DNA from: Porticoccaceae bacterium
GTDB lineage: Bacteria; Pseudomonadota; Gammaproteobacteria; Pseudomonadales; Porticoccaceae
DNA length: 64,000 nt
NCBI GenBank assembly: GCA_029242085.1
Contig: JAQWUP010000029.1
Span: 1-64,000, forward strand
Direction: 5' to 3'
Made by a program: the position numbers and the translations under genes. The notes below the pieces were generated by a model, which was not told the origin of the DNA, did no database searches, and saw only the letters and a list, made by a program, of their open reading frames with translations. The number at the start of each line of letters is the position of its first letter. The stretch's first letter is position 1. Positions 37,040-47,121 of this stretch are shown in pieces.

Positions 37040-37660
37040 ATGATTGTTCGCCAACTGGGTGTTAAAGAATACAGCGCTGTTTTTGCTCGCATGAAAGCAT
37101 TTAATGAACAGCGTGATGACAGCACCGCAGATGAAATTTGGCTGCTCGAGCACGAGCCAGTATTTACGCAGGGACAGGCGGGCAAAGAAGAATATTTACT
37201 GATGCCAGGCGATATTCCGGTCGTTAAAAGTGATCGTGGTGGCCATGTGACATACCATGGCCCGGGACAGATAACCGCATATATATTAATTGATCTCAAA
37301 CGCCTAAAAATTGGTGTTCGTGATCTGGTGACATTGATCGAGCAGGCTTTGGTCGACACCTTGGCCCAATGGCAGATCAGCGCCGCACCACGCCCTGATG
37401 CCCCCGGTGTCTATGTGGATGGCAGTAAGATTGCCTCACTCGGATTGAGGATTCGCAAAGGCTGTAGCTACCACGGCTTAAATTTTAATGTGGCTATGGA
37501 TATGTCGCCCTGGCAACGTATTAATCCCTGTGGCCTGAGTGTGCCAATGATTCAGCTTGCTGATCTAGTAGACAGCCCACCCAGTATTAATCAGGTGGCA
37601 GAGGTTTTGGCTGAGAATTTATGCGCCGGACTTGGCTACAATGACTATACAACAATTTAA
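37040..37660 (+). CDS. lipB: Lipoyl(octanoyl) transferase
   Basis: Moves octanoyl groups from acyl carrier protein to lipoate-dependent enzymes. RGGHVTYHGPGQITAYILID is the family signature; the lysine of DGSKIASLGLRI and the cysteine of RINPCGLSVP are the catalytic pair. 206 aa; begins two bases after ybeD and precedes lipA by nine bases. Confidence 0.97.
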   Translation: MIVRQLGVKEYSAVFARMKAFNEQRDDSTADEIWLLEHEPVFTQGQAGKEEYLLMPGDIPVVKSDRGGHVTYHGPGQITAYILIDLKRLKIGVRDLVTLIEQALVDTLAQWQISAAPRPDAPGVYVDGSKIASLGLRIRKGCSYHGLNFNVAMDMSPWQRINPCGLSVPMIQLADLVDSPPSINQVAEVLAENLCAGLGYNDYTTI

Positions 37661-37669
37661 AGGAAGGCT

Positions 37670-38659
37670 ATGACCATCGATTCTGTGACACCGCCAAAAC
37701 GCACTCGTCGCCTGCAGCAGGGCGAGAAGCTGCGCAGTGCCGATAAGGTAGAGCGAATTCCAGTCAAGGTTATCCCCACTGTCGATGTGCAGCGCAAGCC
37801 ACCCTGGATGCGTGTGCGTCTATCTGCCTCGCCTAAGGTACAAGAAATCAAAGATATTTTACGCAGCCACAAGATGGCGACGGTCTGCGAAGAGGCGGCC
37901 TGCCCCAATCTGCATGAATGCTTTAGTGGCGGTACTGCCACATTTATGATCATGGGTGAGATCTGCACCAGACGCTGTCCATTTTGTGATGTCGGCCATG
38001 GTAAGCCCAACCCTCTGGATACAGATGAGCCGGCTAACCTGGCTAATGCAATCCATGAAATGGGTTTAAAGTATGTGGTGATCACCTCGGTAGATCGCGA
38101 TGATCTGCGCGATGGCGGAGCCCAACACTTTGCTGACTGTATTCGTGAAGCTAAGGTTTTATCACCCAAGCTTAAGGTGGAAGTACTGGTGCCAGATTTC
38201 CGTGGACGGATGGAACCCGCGCTGGATATTTTGACCGCTACGCCACCGGATGTGTTTAACCACAATATGGAAACCATCTCGCGCCTCTACCGCGAAGCTC
38301 GCCCGGGCGCAAATTATGCCTGGTCACTAAAGCTGCTAAAAGAATACAGAGCACGCAACCCAGAGGTCAAAACCAAGTCTGGACTAATGGTTGGCCTGGG
38401 TGAAACCAAAGATGAGTTACTGCGTACGCTGGACGATCTGCGTACCCATGATGTAGATATGCTGACGGTTGGCCAGTACTTGCAGCCATCTGCCGCCCAT
38501 CTTCCCATAGAGCGTTTTGTGCATCCTGATGAGTTTGCCGAGTACAGTGAATACGCTATGAGCATTGGCTTTAAGCAGGCCGCGTGCGGCCCGTTGGTGC
38601 GGTCGAGCTACCATGCCGACAAGCAGGATCAAGGAGAAGATGTAACCAAGCCACTGTAG
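37670..38659 (+). CDS. lipA: Lipoyl synthase
   Basis: Radical SAM enzyme that inserts two sulfurs into the octanoyl chain. The auxiliary cluster ligands lie in [13 protein letters not shown], the radical SAM cluster in [13 protein letters not shown], and the C-terminal serine ligand in RSSYHADKQ. 329 aa. The ATG at 37670 follows AAGGAAGGCT. Confidence 0.98.
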   Translation: MTIDSVTPPKRTRRLQQGEKLRSADKVERIPVKVIPTVDVQRKPPWMRVRLSASPKVQEIKDILRSHKMATVCEEAACPNLHECFSGGTATFMIMGEICTRRCPFCDVGHGKPNPLDTDEPANLANAIHEMGLKYVVITSVDRDDLRDGGAQHFADCIREAKVLSPKLKVEVLVPDFRGRMEPALDILTATPPDVFNHNMETISRLYREARPGANYAWSLKLLKEYRARNPEVKTKSGLMVGLGETKDELLRTLDDLRTHDVDMLTVGQYLQPSAAHLPIERFVHPDEFAEYSEYAMSIGFKQAACGPLVRSSYHADKQDQGEDVTKPL

Positions 38660-38665
38660 GGCTGT

Positions 38666-38974
38666 TTAGGGGGTTTTTGGCTCATCGGTCCACACTTCTC
38701 GGACCGGCTCACCAAAATCATCATAGATAATTTTCTTTTTTGGCCGCTTGCTGGCTTTAGCGGCCTTTGCTGGAGTCTTTTTCTTTTTGCGGTTGTCCAG
38801 CGCCGATACCACATCGTTTATGTAGGTTCTGGTTTGGCGTGGCTCCCCACTGACAAAAACAGATCTGGCTCTCGGCTTATCGGCGGGTTCGCCGGTCTCA
38901 CCCTGATTGTGTTGCTTTATTTCACCGCCACGCTTGAGAAACTCTTCAGTTTTTTTCCGAAGTTCGTCACGCAT
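38666..38974 (-). CDS. Small basic protein of unknown function
   Basis: From the ATG at 38974 the product is about 102 aa: RDELRKKTEEFLKRGGEIKQ at the start, then ARSVFVSGEPRQTRTYINDV, a lysine/alanine-rich linker (KKKKTPAKAAKASKRPKKK) and an acidic end IIYDDFGEPVREVWTDE. Alternative non-ATG starts up to 39061 would add KARSSKSS and more. The 'EEFLKRGG' segment recalls the C-terminal motif of the RNA-polymerase-binding protein SutA, but similarity is too short for an assignment. Convergent with lipA with a 6-bp gap. Confidence 0.6.
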   Translation of the reverse strand: MRDELRKKTEEFLKRGGEIKQHNQGETGEPADKPRARSVFVSGEPRQTRTYINDVVSALDNRKKKKTPAKAAKASKRPKKKIIYDDFGEPVREVWTDEPKTP

Positions 38975-39120
38975 AGAGCTTTTACTAGAACGGGCTTTCA
39001 CGATAAGATTGTTCGTCTTGGAGTCATTGTTCAATCTTAACAAATTAGACGTCCAATTCACATAGATGCACCAAATGGACTATTTTTATACAGCTTCTGT
39101 GTCGATAAAAACTCAATACC

Positions 39121-40182
39121 TCAGGGGAATAAATCCAATTGCACAGCGCGGCCCTCATCTCTGGTATCAACAAACCTTACGCCTAAACCCAGCAGTCGGA
39201 CAGGGCGTCCACCGCGTTCCCATGCTTGTAAACAGAGGTCTTCAAAACTCTCTATGGGTAGACCTTTGACCACCTGCCGTTCCACGGTGGTACTGGTAAA
39301 GTCGCTGAACTTCATCTTGACCAATTGTTTGGTCACCAGATAATCACTGTCGACGCGGCGCAAACGGCTGCGTAATTCGAGCAGTAAATCTGGTAGTTTT
39401 TGCAAACAGGCGGCCTGATCCCCGAGATCATCAGAATAGGTGCGCTCGACGCTGAGAGATTTGCGCCGACTATTGGCATTGACCTCGCGGTTATCTCGAC
39501 CAAAGCTGAGGTCGTGCAGACGTTTACCGAATACACCAAATTTATCCACCAACTCCAGCAGAGGACGCTGCTGCAGATCACCACAGGTTTCGATCCCCAG
39601 TCGACGCAACTTTTCATTAGTGACCTTACCCACACCGAAGATACGCTTGACCTTGAGTTTTTCAACAAAGGCGTCGACCTCTGGTGGCGTAATGACATAC
39701 TGGCCATCGGGCTTATTGAGGTCACTGGCAACTTTGGCGAGAAATTTATTCGGTGCTATACCTGCGGAGGCAGTGACTCCTACTTCTCGTGCTATAACCT
39801 GTCGGATCTCCTCTGCTATCAGTGTCGCGCTGCCATGGCATTCCGTACAGTCTGTGACGTCCAGATAGGCTTCGTCCAGTGACAGTGGCTCGACTTTATC
39901 TGTGTATCTATAGAAAATTTGGCGGATTTGCTGGGCTGCTTCGCGGTACTTGGACATAGTGCCCGGAACCACTACCAGATCTGGACACAGCTTAAGTGCC
40001 TGACCTGTGGGCATGGCTGATCTAACACCATATTCCCGAGCTCTGTAATTGCAGGTGGCCACCACGCCACGGCGATCCGACTTACCCCCTATGGCGATGG
40101 GTAAATCGCGCAGAGACGGGTCGTCGCGCATTTCAACTGCGGCATAAAAACAATCACAATCACAGTGAATTATTTTTCTCAA
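39121..40182 (-). CDS. dinB: DNA polymerase IV
   Basis: Y-family translesion polymerase. Catalytic acidic motifs CDCDCFYAAVEMRD and SLDEAYLDVT, the helix-hairpin-helix GVGKVTNEKLRRLG and a little-finger domain. The end QLDLFP is a beta-clamp-binding motif. 353 aa. Members are often SOS-induced; no clear LexA box (CTGT-N8-ACAG) is seen just upstream. Confidence 0.97.
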   Translation of the reverse strand: MRKIIHCDCDCFYAAVEMRDDPSLRDLPIAIGGKSDRRGVVATCNYRAREYGVRSAMPTGQALKLCPDLVVVPGTMSKYREAAQQIRQIFYRYTDKVEPLSLDEAYLDVTDCTECHGSATLIAEEIRQVIAREVGVTASAGIAPNKFLAKVASDLNKPDGQYVITPPEVDAFVEKLKVKRIFGVGKVTNEKLRRLGIETCGDLQQRPLLELVDKFGVFGKRLHDLSFGRDNREVNANSRRKSLSVERTYSDDLGDQAACLQKLPDLLLELRSRLRRVDSDYLVTKQLVKMKFSDFTSTTVERQVVKGLPIESFEDLCLQAWERGGRPVRLLGLGVRFVDTRDEGRAVQLDLFP

Positions 40183-40280
40183 TCAAACACCAGCCTCTAC
40201 TACAGAAGTCTATTAGGAAAACTTGAATAAACCTTATAATACAGTATAAAACCGGCAATAACTGTTTTTATAGCCAGTGC

Positions 40281-40610
40281 TTAATCAGTCAGGCTATTAT
40301 TGATTAGAAAGCACCCAAGACAAGCCAATCCCAACCACAGTGCTAGACCTTGAGAAGCGACTAGCAGCAGTAAGCCAATTGATAACATCACCAGCAGAGA
40401 TACCAGAGGAAGTTTTATTTTTTGATTATTAGGCGACTGCCTATCGTAGGGCACTAAAAACTGTAGCAACGGGGCCAGGGCAATAACCGCCAGACATAAC
40501 CATTGCAGCCTGTTGTCGAGGCTGTATCCCAAAGAGTAAGCTGCAAAAACCAGCACAAGACTGTTTAGCAGCTGGTATAACCCGTGGTAAACAGCCTTAA
40601 GGGTAGCCAT
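40281..40610 (-). CDS. Small membrane protein of unknown function
   Basis: 109 aa with about four transmembrane helices (near residues 10-27, 35-50, 68-85 and 87-103) and a short basic loop. It follows the RND pump gene by 12 bp on the same strand and may be co-transcribed. Family not recognised. Confidence 0.65.
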   Translation of the reverse strand: MATLKAVYHGLYQLLNSLVLVFAAYSLGYSLDNRLQWLCLAVIALAPLLQFLVPYDRQSPNNQKIKLPLVSLLVMLSIGLLLLVASQGLALWLGLACLGCFLINNSLTD

Positions 40611-40622
40611 TATTTACCCGGC

Positions 40623-43600
40623 TTAATCTTGATGCTGGTGTTCGGCTACCCGCACACCAAAACGCTTAGATATGATCTCAGGTATCAGCAACATCGCCGG
40701 CGTCAGCAGCAATGTTAAAAGAGTGGATAAAATTAGCCCATTGACGATCGCACTGGCCAGGGGTTGCCACCAGGATGCAACCATGCCGCCGATAGTGTAG
40801 CTGCGATTCACCAGGTCGACACTCAAACCATTGGCCAGCGGTAACAGGCCAACAATGGTCGTTATACTGGTCAACATAACGGGTCTAAATCGCGATTTGG
40901 CCGCATTAAATACCGCATCAACAGCCGGCAGCATTGGATCATTGCGACGCAAATAATTGTAGGTATCGATTAATACAATATTATTATTTACCACAATGCC
41001 TGCCAGCGCCACGATCCCTACACCAGTCAAAATGGTGCTAAAGGTAGCCTGTGCGATTAGTAGACCCAACAGCACGCCGGCGGTCGACATCACCACGGAG
41101 AACAGAATAAGTCCGGCCTGATAGAAACTATTAAATTGCATCACCAGCATAATCAGCATTACCGACATCGCAAGAGAGAATGCCGTTGACAGGAAATCAG
41201 CGGCCAGCGCCTGCTCTTCATTTGCTCCGCGGAAACTGATCTTCACTGCGGGATCGAAATCTTGCTGCTGTAACCATTCGGCAATCTGTTTGGTTTGGTC
41301 ATCAGGCAAATAACCCGCTTCCGAGTTGGCTAGAATAAACACCGTTTCAAGCATATCGATACGCTGGATGGCATCGACACGGGGCTTGGCAACACGCTTA
41401 CTAAAGCTGCCAATTGGCACCGCGCCACTAGGTGTATTGATTCTTAGGCTATCAATTGATGACAGCTGTCGATCCGATTCTGGATAGCGCAGTCTGATTT
41501 CGATTTCGTCATCCGCATCGTCAGGGCGGAACTCACCAATCATCACGCCACCAGTCACCATCTGAACCATATTGCCAACATCGGCTACATTGACACCTAA
41601 CATTGCCGCGCGGGATGAATCTACTTCGATCTCCCACTGAATCCCCGCCAGTGGCAACGTATCCTGTAAGTCTCTGATGCCCTCGATATTATCCCCGACC
41701 CACTGCTTCACCTTAGCGGCAGTTTTATACATAGTCTGGCGGTCGGTCGAAGAGATTTGGATTTGGATACTCTTGCCTGTCGGTGGTCCAGTTTCCATTT
41801 CCACCGCACCCACGTAGATACCGGGTAAAAGCTTAGTACGCTGGCGAATCTCTTCAAAAATCTTTCCGCTACCGCGGTTACGCTTATAACGTGGGTACAG
41901 TTCGACGAGGAATGAGCTGATCTCATCACGACTCACATCGGAGCCGTAAATCACCATACTGCCACCCTTAGAGTAGCCGTAAACTTGGTCAACACCCTCT
42001 ACATCAGCCACAACCTCTTGGACTTTAAAGGTAATCGCACGCTGTTCCTCTATCGACAGATTACCCTGCGCACGCACACTCACCATGCCGTACTGGCTCT
42101 CAATGGGGGTAAAGAATTCCTGACCAGCATTAAACTTGCCGTAGAGATTAAAAATACCTACCAGCAGCGCCATGGCGATGACGGCGGTTAGAACAGGCGC
42201 CTTGATCACTGGCCGCAAAATATTTAAATAGGCATTTTGCAGTGGTTGGAACAGAGTCGTAGCCGATTCCTCTGAGAGATGATTCTCCGGTAGCTTCCTT
42301 CGCTTGCCACGGCGACGCGCCATTACAATACCGAGAGTCGGCGCAAAAATAAGCGCATAGGTCAATGACCAGGCCAACACTGCAAAGACAGTGATCGGCA
42401 GATAGGACATAAAATCACCGGAGACTCCGGGCCAAAACAGTAGCGGCAAAAATGCTGCCAGGGTTGTTCCTGTGGAGGCAATTACAGGGATAGCCATACG
42501 CCGCACTGCGTTTATATAGGCCTCCCTTGCTGGCAGGCCCGCAGATGCCTGTGTATTGGCAAACTCTACCACGACGATTGCACCATCAATCAACATACCC
42601 AGCGACAGCAATAGCCCAAACATAACCATAAAGTTAAAGCTAAATCCCATCACATTAATAATAATTAGCGAACCCAGCAGACAAAACGGAATACCAAAGC
42701 CAACCAGAAAACCTGACTTTACGCCCAGCGTTGCCACAACTAATACCAGCACCAGGCACATCGCGGTTATAATATTGCCCTGCAGCTCACTCACCATCTG
42801 GTTGGTAAACACTGACGAATCGAACACATAGCCTATATTCATGTCTGCACTAAACTTATCTCTAGATCGCTCTACAACAGCTCGAGAGGCATCAACCGTA
42901 TTGATCAGATTGGCGTCGAGTCGCTTGCGAACTTCAATGGCTATAGCTTTTTTACCGTTGATAAAACTGTATCCGGTGGTGTCTTTAAAGGTACGCCTAA
43001 CCGAGGCGACATCACCCAGGGTGATGGAACCCTCGGCATTATTGCGCACTGGCAGCGCACGGATGTCAGCAGCAGTTTCAAGTAATGCGGGCACCTTGAT
43101 ACCAAAACGTCCCTGAGCTACGTCCATTTCACCAGCTGGAATCAATAGGTTATTAATCCTGACGGCGCGCACCAGCTCATCGATACGCAAGCCGTACTGT
43201 TCCAGTCGCGCCGGGTCCACCACCACATCAACAACTTCTTCGCGATGCCCAGACATATCTGCCTTGAGTACATCGGGCAGCATTTCCAATTCGCGCTGGA
43301 AGAATTTAGCGGCCTTAAATAGCTCACGTTCCGCAACATTGTCACCAGAAAATGTAACAACAATAGTCGGCTCTGGGCTCGGGCTCAACTCATTAACAAT
43401 GGGTTCTTTGGTTTCTTGAGGGAACTCCGCTTTGGCCCGATTAACTGCTTCGCGCACCTCAGCGACAATTTCTTTAATATTGTCAGCCACCTCAAACTCA
43501 GCAGTCACAACCACCACACTTTCTTGGGCGGTAGACTTTATCTCGTCTAAGCCATCGAGGGTTTTTAACTCTTTTTCTATTGGTCGCACCAGCAGTCTTG

Positions 43601-43778
43601 CGCCATCCTCCGGAGAGATACCGTCGTGACGCACCATGATCATTACCACGGGCAAAGTGACATTGGGATTCATCTCTACAGGCATTGATAGCCTCGAGCC
43701 TGCACCTGCAACAAGGATTAGCAACATAATGGACAATGTTGCTCTGGAATGGTCTACAACTAGACTGAGAAATTTCAT
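40623..43778 (-). CDS. RND efflux transporter permease (HAE1/AcrB type)
   Basis: A 1051-aa inner-membrane pump with twelve helices and two large periplasmic domains. Typical motifs: GISPEDGARLLVRPIEKELK, SLGMLIDGAIVVVEFANTQ in helix 4 and GIVALAGIVVNNNIVLIDTY in helix 10. The AcrB aspartate pair is Asp-Gly here and the helix-10 lysine is asparagine, so it belongs to a distinct subgroup of the family. It exports drugs, detergents or other amphiphiles with the adaptor encoded upstream. No outer-membrane channel gene is adjacent. Confidence 0.95.
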   Translation of the reverse strand: MKFLSLVVDHSRATLSIMLLILVAGAGSRLSMPVEMNPNVTLPVVMIMVRHDGISPEDGARLLVRPIEKELKTLDGLDEIKSTAQESVVVVTAEFEVADNIKEIVAEVREAVNRAKAEFPQETKEPIVNELSPSPEPTIVVTFSGDNVAERELFKAAKFFQRELEMLPDVLKADMSGHREEVVDVVVDPARLEQYGLRIDELVRAVRINNLLIPAGEMDVAQGRFGIKVPALLETAADIRALPVRNNAEGSITLGDVASVRRTFKDTTGYSFINGKKAIAIEVRKRLDANLINTVDASRAVVERSRDKFSADMNIGYVFDSSVFTNQMVSELQGNIITAMCLVLVLVVATLGVKSGFLVGFGIPFCLLGSLIIINVMGFSFNFMVMFGLLLSLGMLIDGAIVVVEFANTQASAGLPAREAYINAVRRMAIPVIASTGTTLAAFLPLLFWPGVSGDFMSYLPITVFAVLAWSLTYALIFAPTLGIVMARRRGKRRKLPENHLSEESATTLFQPLQNAYLNILRPVIKAPVLTAVIAMALLVGIFNLYGKFNAGQEFFTPIESQYGMVSVRAQGNLSIEEQRAITFKVQEVVADVEGVDQVYGYSKGGSMVIYGSDVSRDEISSFLVELYPRYKRNRGSGKIFEEIRQRTKLLPGIYVGAVEMETGPPTGKSIQIQISSTDRQTMYKTAAKVKQWVGDNIEGIRDLQDTLPLAGIQWEIEVDSSRAAMLGVNVADVGNMVQMVTGGVMIGEFRPDDADDEIEIRLRYPESDRQLSSIDSLRINTPSGAVPIGSFSKRVAKPRVDAIQRIDMLETVFILANSEAGYLPDDQTKQIAEWLQQQDFDPAVKISFRGANEEQALAADFLSTAFSLAMSVMLIMLVMQFNSFYQAGLILFSVVMSTAGVLLGLLIAQATFSTILTGVGIVALAGIVVNNNIVLIDTYNYLRRNDPMLPAVDAVFNAAKSRFRPVMLTSITTIVGLLPLANGLSVDLVNRSYTIGGMVASWWQPLASAIVNGLILSTLLTLLLTPAMLLIPEIISKRFGVRVAEHQHQD

Positions 43779-43799
43779 AGGGAGGGCAAACTCAAATAA

Positions 43800-44864
43800 T
43801 TACTTTGTACGACTGACTGAAAATGAGAGCTCTACACGCTCACCGTCGATAATATAATTCTGGCCCACCGTGACCAATACCACAGCTTTGGGCAATCCCG
43901 TCACCCAGATACCCTCTGTGGTCTCACCCACCGCCACAATCTCCGCAGAGGCAACTCTCTGCTCGTCAATCACAATCCTAACCACGGAATTGCCTTTGTC
44001 ACCTAATAAAATACTACTCGCAGGGATCAGATGAGCGCGCACAGCTGCAAGCTGAACTTTTAGCTTTGCCGAGATACCGGCTCTTAAACGTTGTTCAGGA
44101 TTATCCATTAACGCTTCAACTCGGTATCCCTTGGTGGCAGCATTGGCCTGTCGGGCAAGAAAAGACACCGCTGCATCGGAGTAAGTTTGGCCAGCAACCA
44201 CAACCTCGGCGCGCGCATCTAAGGCCAGATTGCCAATTTCTAATTCTGTTGCCAGCGCTTCAACTTTTAACGGACTCAGCTCAACAACAGTGGCGCAGCG
44301 TTGGCCCGGCATTATAAAGTCGCCAATTTCGACAGGTCGCGATTCAACAATACCGGCAAACGGTGCCTTCACCCGAAGATTTTCGACATCGAGTTGTGCA
44401 CGCTTTCGATTGGTTCTTGCCGTCGCCAGCGCCGCCTTTGCTTGAGAAATAGCGAGCTCTGACTGATATCCAACACTTTTTAATTTCAATGCACCGCGGT
44501 AGGCGATACTTGCATTATCCAGAGCGGCTTGAGCCTGCTTGAGACGCAGGTGCCTATCTTCGGCATCGATCTCACAGATACCCTGCCCCTGCGCAACCGA
44601 ACTGCCCTCTTCAGCTAAAATAGCTGAGATCTTGCCAGACACCTGGGCTAGCACATTGACTGCTCGATTGGGTTCTGTTGTGGCTAGCATTGATAGGGTG
44701 CGGCTAAATAACTGCTCACTGGAGTTGATAACCTGCACCTTTGTATAGCTCTCAGCCGCCTTGATGTCAGGTTTCGTCGAATCGGATGTGTGGATAAAAC
44801 CACTGCTAAACCAGACTGCAATAGCCAGGACAAACATGAGGGCAAAACGAACATTGTTATTCAA
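43800..44864 (-). CDS. RND pump periplasmic adaptor (membrane fusion protein)
   Basis: 354 aa. An N-terminal anchor or signal (FALMFVLAIAVWF), the lipoyl-like domain halves (ISAILAEEGSSVAQGQGICE and RVKAPFAGIVESRPVEIGDF), a helical hairpin between them and a beta-barrel with VALATELEIG-type sequence. It links the pump to an outer-membrane channel such as TolC. 21 bp separate it from the pump gene, so they form an operon. Confidence 0.93.
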   Translation of the reverse strand: MNNNVRFALMFVLAIAVWFSSGFIHTSDSTKPDIKAAESYTKVQVINSSEQLFSRTLSMLATTEPNRAVNVLAQVSGKISAILAEEGSSVAQGQGICEIDAEDRHLRLKQAQAALDNASIAYRGALKLKSVGYQSELAISQAKAALATARTNRKRAQLDVENLRVKAPFAGIVESRPVEIGDFIMPGQRCATVVELSPLKVEALATELEIGNLALDARAEVVVAGQTYSDAAVSFLARQANAATKGYRVEALMDNPEQRLRAGISAKLKVQLAAVRAHLIPASSILLGDKGNSVVRIVIDEQRVASAEIVAVGETTEGIWVTGLPKAVVLVTVGQNYIIDGERVELSFSVSRTK

Positions 44865-44895
44865 GGGGGCCTTCCTTATCAGCTTTTTAGTCGCG

Positions 44896-44921
44896 CCGAA
44901 CCCTGATTCGGAGCTTTTTTT
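44896..44921 (+). terminator. Terminator-like hairpin upstream of the RND operon
   Basis: CCGAA CCCTGA TTCGG followed three bases later by seven T residues. It points along the plus strand, where no gene precedes it, so it may stop antisense transcription or be fortuitous. Confidence 0.3.
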
Positions 44922-44987
44922 ATACTATAGCGATACGTACAGCAGCGCCGGACTAGTTTACTCGCTTTGAGGCTGACTGAGCTAACT

Positions 44988-44993
44988 TATAAT
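44988..44993 (+). promoter_or_regulatory. Possible -10 box in the gap before the fusion gene
   Basis: TATAAT in AACTTATAATGATCG; a weak TTGAGG stands 15 bp upstream. The rest of the gap (44922-45324) shows no gene. If real it gives a long leader of about 330 bases for the gene at 45325. Confidence 0.3.
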
Positions 44994-45324
44994 GATCGCT
45001 AATGAGACCCACTGGTACCGAGCAAAGCTGATGGGTAGTCATTCGGTTAGTAAATAAATACCCATACAGCTGACCAATTACCTATCAGTCTAGCCAATAA
45101 ACTGTGATAGGGCAGACAAAATAGACCGATAAAATCGAACCGGCTTTGCATTTTCTCCAGTGTAACTTGCACCCAAACTTGACTTGGCGCCAATATGCAT
45201 CCTGAAGTTTAGGGAAAGGATCAATGTCAGCTGCATTTTAGGGCTGGAGACTATTGAGTACTCAGGAAAGGATAAGTCCCATGTTATACAACAGGATAGA
45301 GGGGTTTTTAGCAATTTTGGCAAT

Positions 45325-46403
45325 GTGATCACTCGATACTCCGCCACACTCGCTGTGCTGCTTTTTTGCACTAGCGCCCACAGTGAGCTCAGCCTTAACG
45401 GTAGCGCTATCTACAAGGACCTTGGCAAGGAGCAATTTGTCGCCGGATTATTTGTCGATACCCTGCAAAACAATGCCAACACCATTCAACTGGAAGATAG
45501 CCCAAAGCGCATGGAAGTGCGCATGCTGAATAATTACTCTAAACGTCGATGGCTCAATCTGTGGATGCAGAGCATCTCAATCAATAATGACCGCGAGAGC
45601 TTTAGCGGCGCTGCCCAAGAAGTGATAGATATCATGCAGGCTCCAAAATCAGCGCCGCAAAAGGGCGATATTATTGAGTACCTCTATCATCCCAAACAGG
45701 GCACATCGATGCGCTTTAATGGCACTGAGCTGGTGTCAAACTACCCCAAAAATGTATTCAACATTTTGCTGCGAACCTGGATCGGACCCATACCTCCCTC
45801 CACAACATTTAAACATCAACTTCTGGTTTAGAACCTGCCGATCAGGCGGAAAGCCTGTTGAACAGTATTGAGCCCACAAAGCGTAGAATCGCACTGGCGG
45901 CCTCTTGGATGGCTGCGCCAGCAAAAGCTGAGCCGGCCCCTGAGCCTGTGGTCGCCAAAGCTAATGTTGAGCCTGCACCTGAGGCGACTCCCAACGCGGA
46001 AGAGCTGGCTTTAATTCGTGCGGCAGAGCAGGCTGAAGCAGAGGCACTGGCGGCCGCAGAGGCGGCAGAAAAAGCCAAAGAGGAGGAACTTGCCTTCAAT
46101 GTCGCTGAAGCACTGGCTCAGCGTGATTACACACCCCTAGTTGTGAAACAGATTTATAAATCAATTGCCTACCCCAACCGAGCTGCTGAAAAAAACCAGC
46201 AGGGCACCGTGCGTATTGGTCTGGTGGTTGATCGCGCTGGAGAGCTGATCTCTGTTGTCGCCACCCAGAAGACAGACCACAGGTTACTCAATCAGGCAGC
46301 ACTTAAAGCGGTTAAAAAAGCTGCGCCTTTTCCAGCCTTGCCCGAAGGTATAAAAGCAGACAGCTTTGAGCTCAATCTGCCCATTACCTTTCGCTTGCAG
46401 TAA
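45325..46403 (+). pseudogene. Chalcone-isomerase-like/TonB C-terminal fusion, frameshifted
   Basis: First part from GTG 45325: signal peptide (VITRYSATLAVLLFCTSAHS) and a Chalcone_3-like domain with GSAIYKDLGKEQFVAGLFV, MEVRMLNNYSKRRWLNLW, KGDIIEYLYHPKQGTSM and RTWIGPIPPSTTFKHQLL. It then meets TAG (45829-45831). Shifting by one base at about 45825 gives LEPADQAESLLNSIEPTKRR without a break, then an Ala/Glu/Pro-rich linker and a TonB C-terminal domain (VVKQIYKSIAYPNRAAEKNQ, TVRIGLVVDRAGELISVV, AAPFPALPEG). The two pieces are plainly one former gene of about 358 codons. A TTG at 45858 could start the second half alone. Function of the fusion unknown; presumably periplasmic. Confidence 0.8.
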
Positions 46404-46474
46404 TAGTCGCAAAAGAGTGCGCCGAGCGAGGGAGTTTCCGCGCCTGGCTACTGGCCAAATTTTGATCAACTAGC

Positions 46475-46480
46475 TATAAT
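46475..46480 (+). promoter_or_regulatory. Likely -10 box for ppa
   Basis: TATAAT in AGCTATAATCCGCGCC, 40 bp before the ppa ATG, with a GC-rich discriminator. The -35 (TGGCCA at 46452-46457, spacer 17 bp) is weak. Confidence 0.5.
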
Positions 46481-46520
46481 CCGCGCCTTCTCGGCAATGC
46501 AACCTAATGGAACTATTCAA

Positions 46521-47051
46521 ATGAGCTACAACGACATACCTGCGGGCAAAGATCTGCCCAACGACATCAATGTAATTATTGAGATCCCAGCAAATCACGA
46601 CCCGATCAAATACGAAGTGGATAAAGATAGCGATGCTATTTTTGTCGATCGATTTGTTGCGACTCCCATGTTCTATCCAGCCAACTATGGCTATGTTCCT
46701 CAAACACTGTCTGAAGATGGTGATCCTCTCGATGTATTGGTGGTTACCCCTTACCCAGTAATGCCAGGTGCAGTAATTCGCAGCCGTGTAGTAGGCGTAC
46801 TGAATATGAGCGATGAGTCTGGCGTAGACGCTAAGCTTTTAGCTGTACCCCATACCAAGCTAACAAAAATTTATGACCATGTTCAGGAAGCCTCTGACCT
46901 TCCAGAACTGCTGATCAAACAGATCGTGCATTACTTTGAAAACTACAAAGCACTTGAGCCTGGCAAATGGGTAAAAGTCGACGGCTGGGATAATGCAGAA
47001 GCTGCGCGCGCTGAAGTTATGTCATCCAGAGAGCGTTATCTAGCAGAGTAA
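46521..47051 (+). CDS. ppa: Inorganic pyrophosphatase
   Basis: Hydrolyses pyrophosphate and so pulls biosynthesis forward. Family I enzyme: [43 protein letters not shown] (metal-binding aspartates) and [13 protein letters not shown]. Starting at [13 protein letters not shown] (46521) gives 176 aa, equal to E. coli; an ATG at 46497 is less likely. Confidence 0.97.
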   Translation: MSYNDIPAGKDLPNDINVIIEIPANHDPIKYEVDKDSDAIFVDRFVATPMFYPANYGYVPQTLSEDGDPLDVLVVTPYPVMPGAVIRSRVVGVLNMSDESGVDAKLLAVPHTKLTKIYDHVQEASDLPELLIKQIVHYFENYKALEPGKWVKVDGWDNAEAARAEVMSSRERYLAE

Positions 47052-47070
47052 TCACTGTTTTGATAGGCGC

Positions 47071-47098
47071 AAAAAACCCGGCAGTCGCCGGGTTTTTT
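47071..47098. terminator. Bidirectional terminator between ppa and rpoS
   Basis: AAAAAACCCGGC AGTC GCCGGGTTTTTT: a perfect 6-bp GC stem flanked by A and T runs, 20 bp after ppa and 24 bp after the rpoS stop. It can end transcription from both sides. Confidence 0.92.
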
Positions 47099-47121
47099 AT
47101 TGCTTATAAACATTAGCCTAA

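Noticed and set aside
45858..46403. Independent TonB-like gene starting at TTG 45858
   Set aside because: No signal peptide, anchor or ribosome site is present, and the frame continues smoothly upstream into the chalcone-isomerase part, so a frameshifted fusion fits better.
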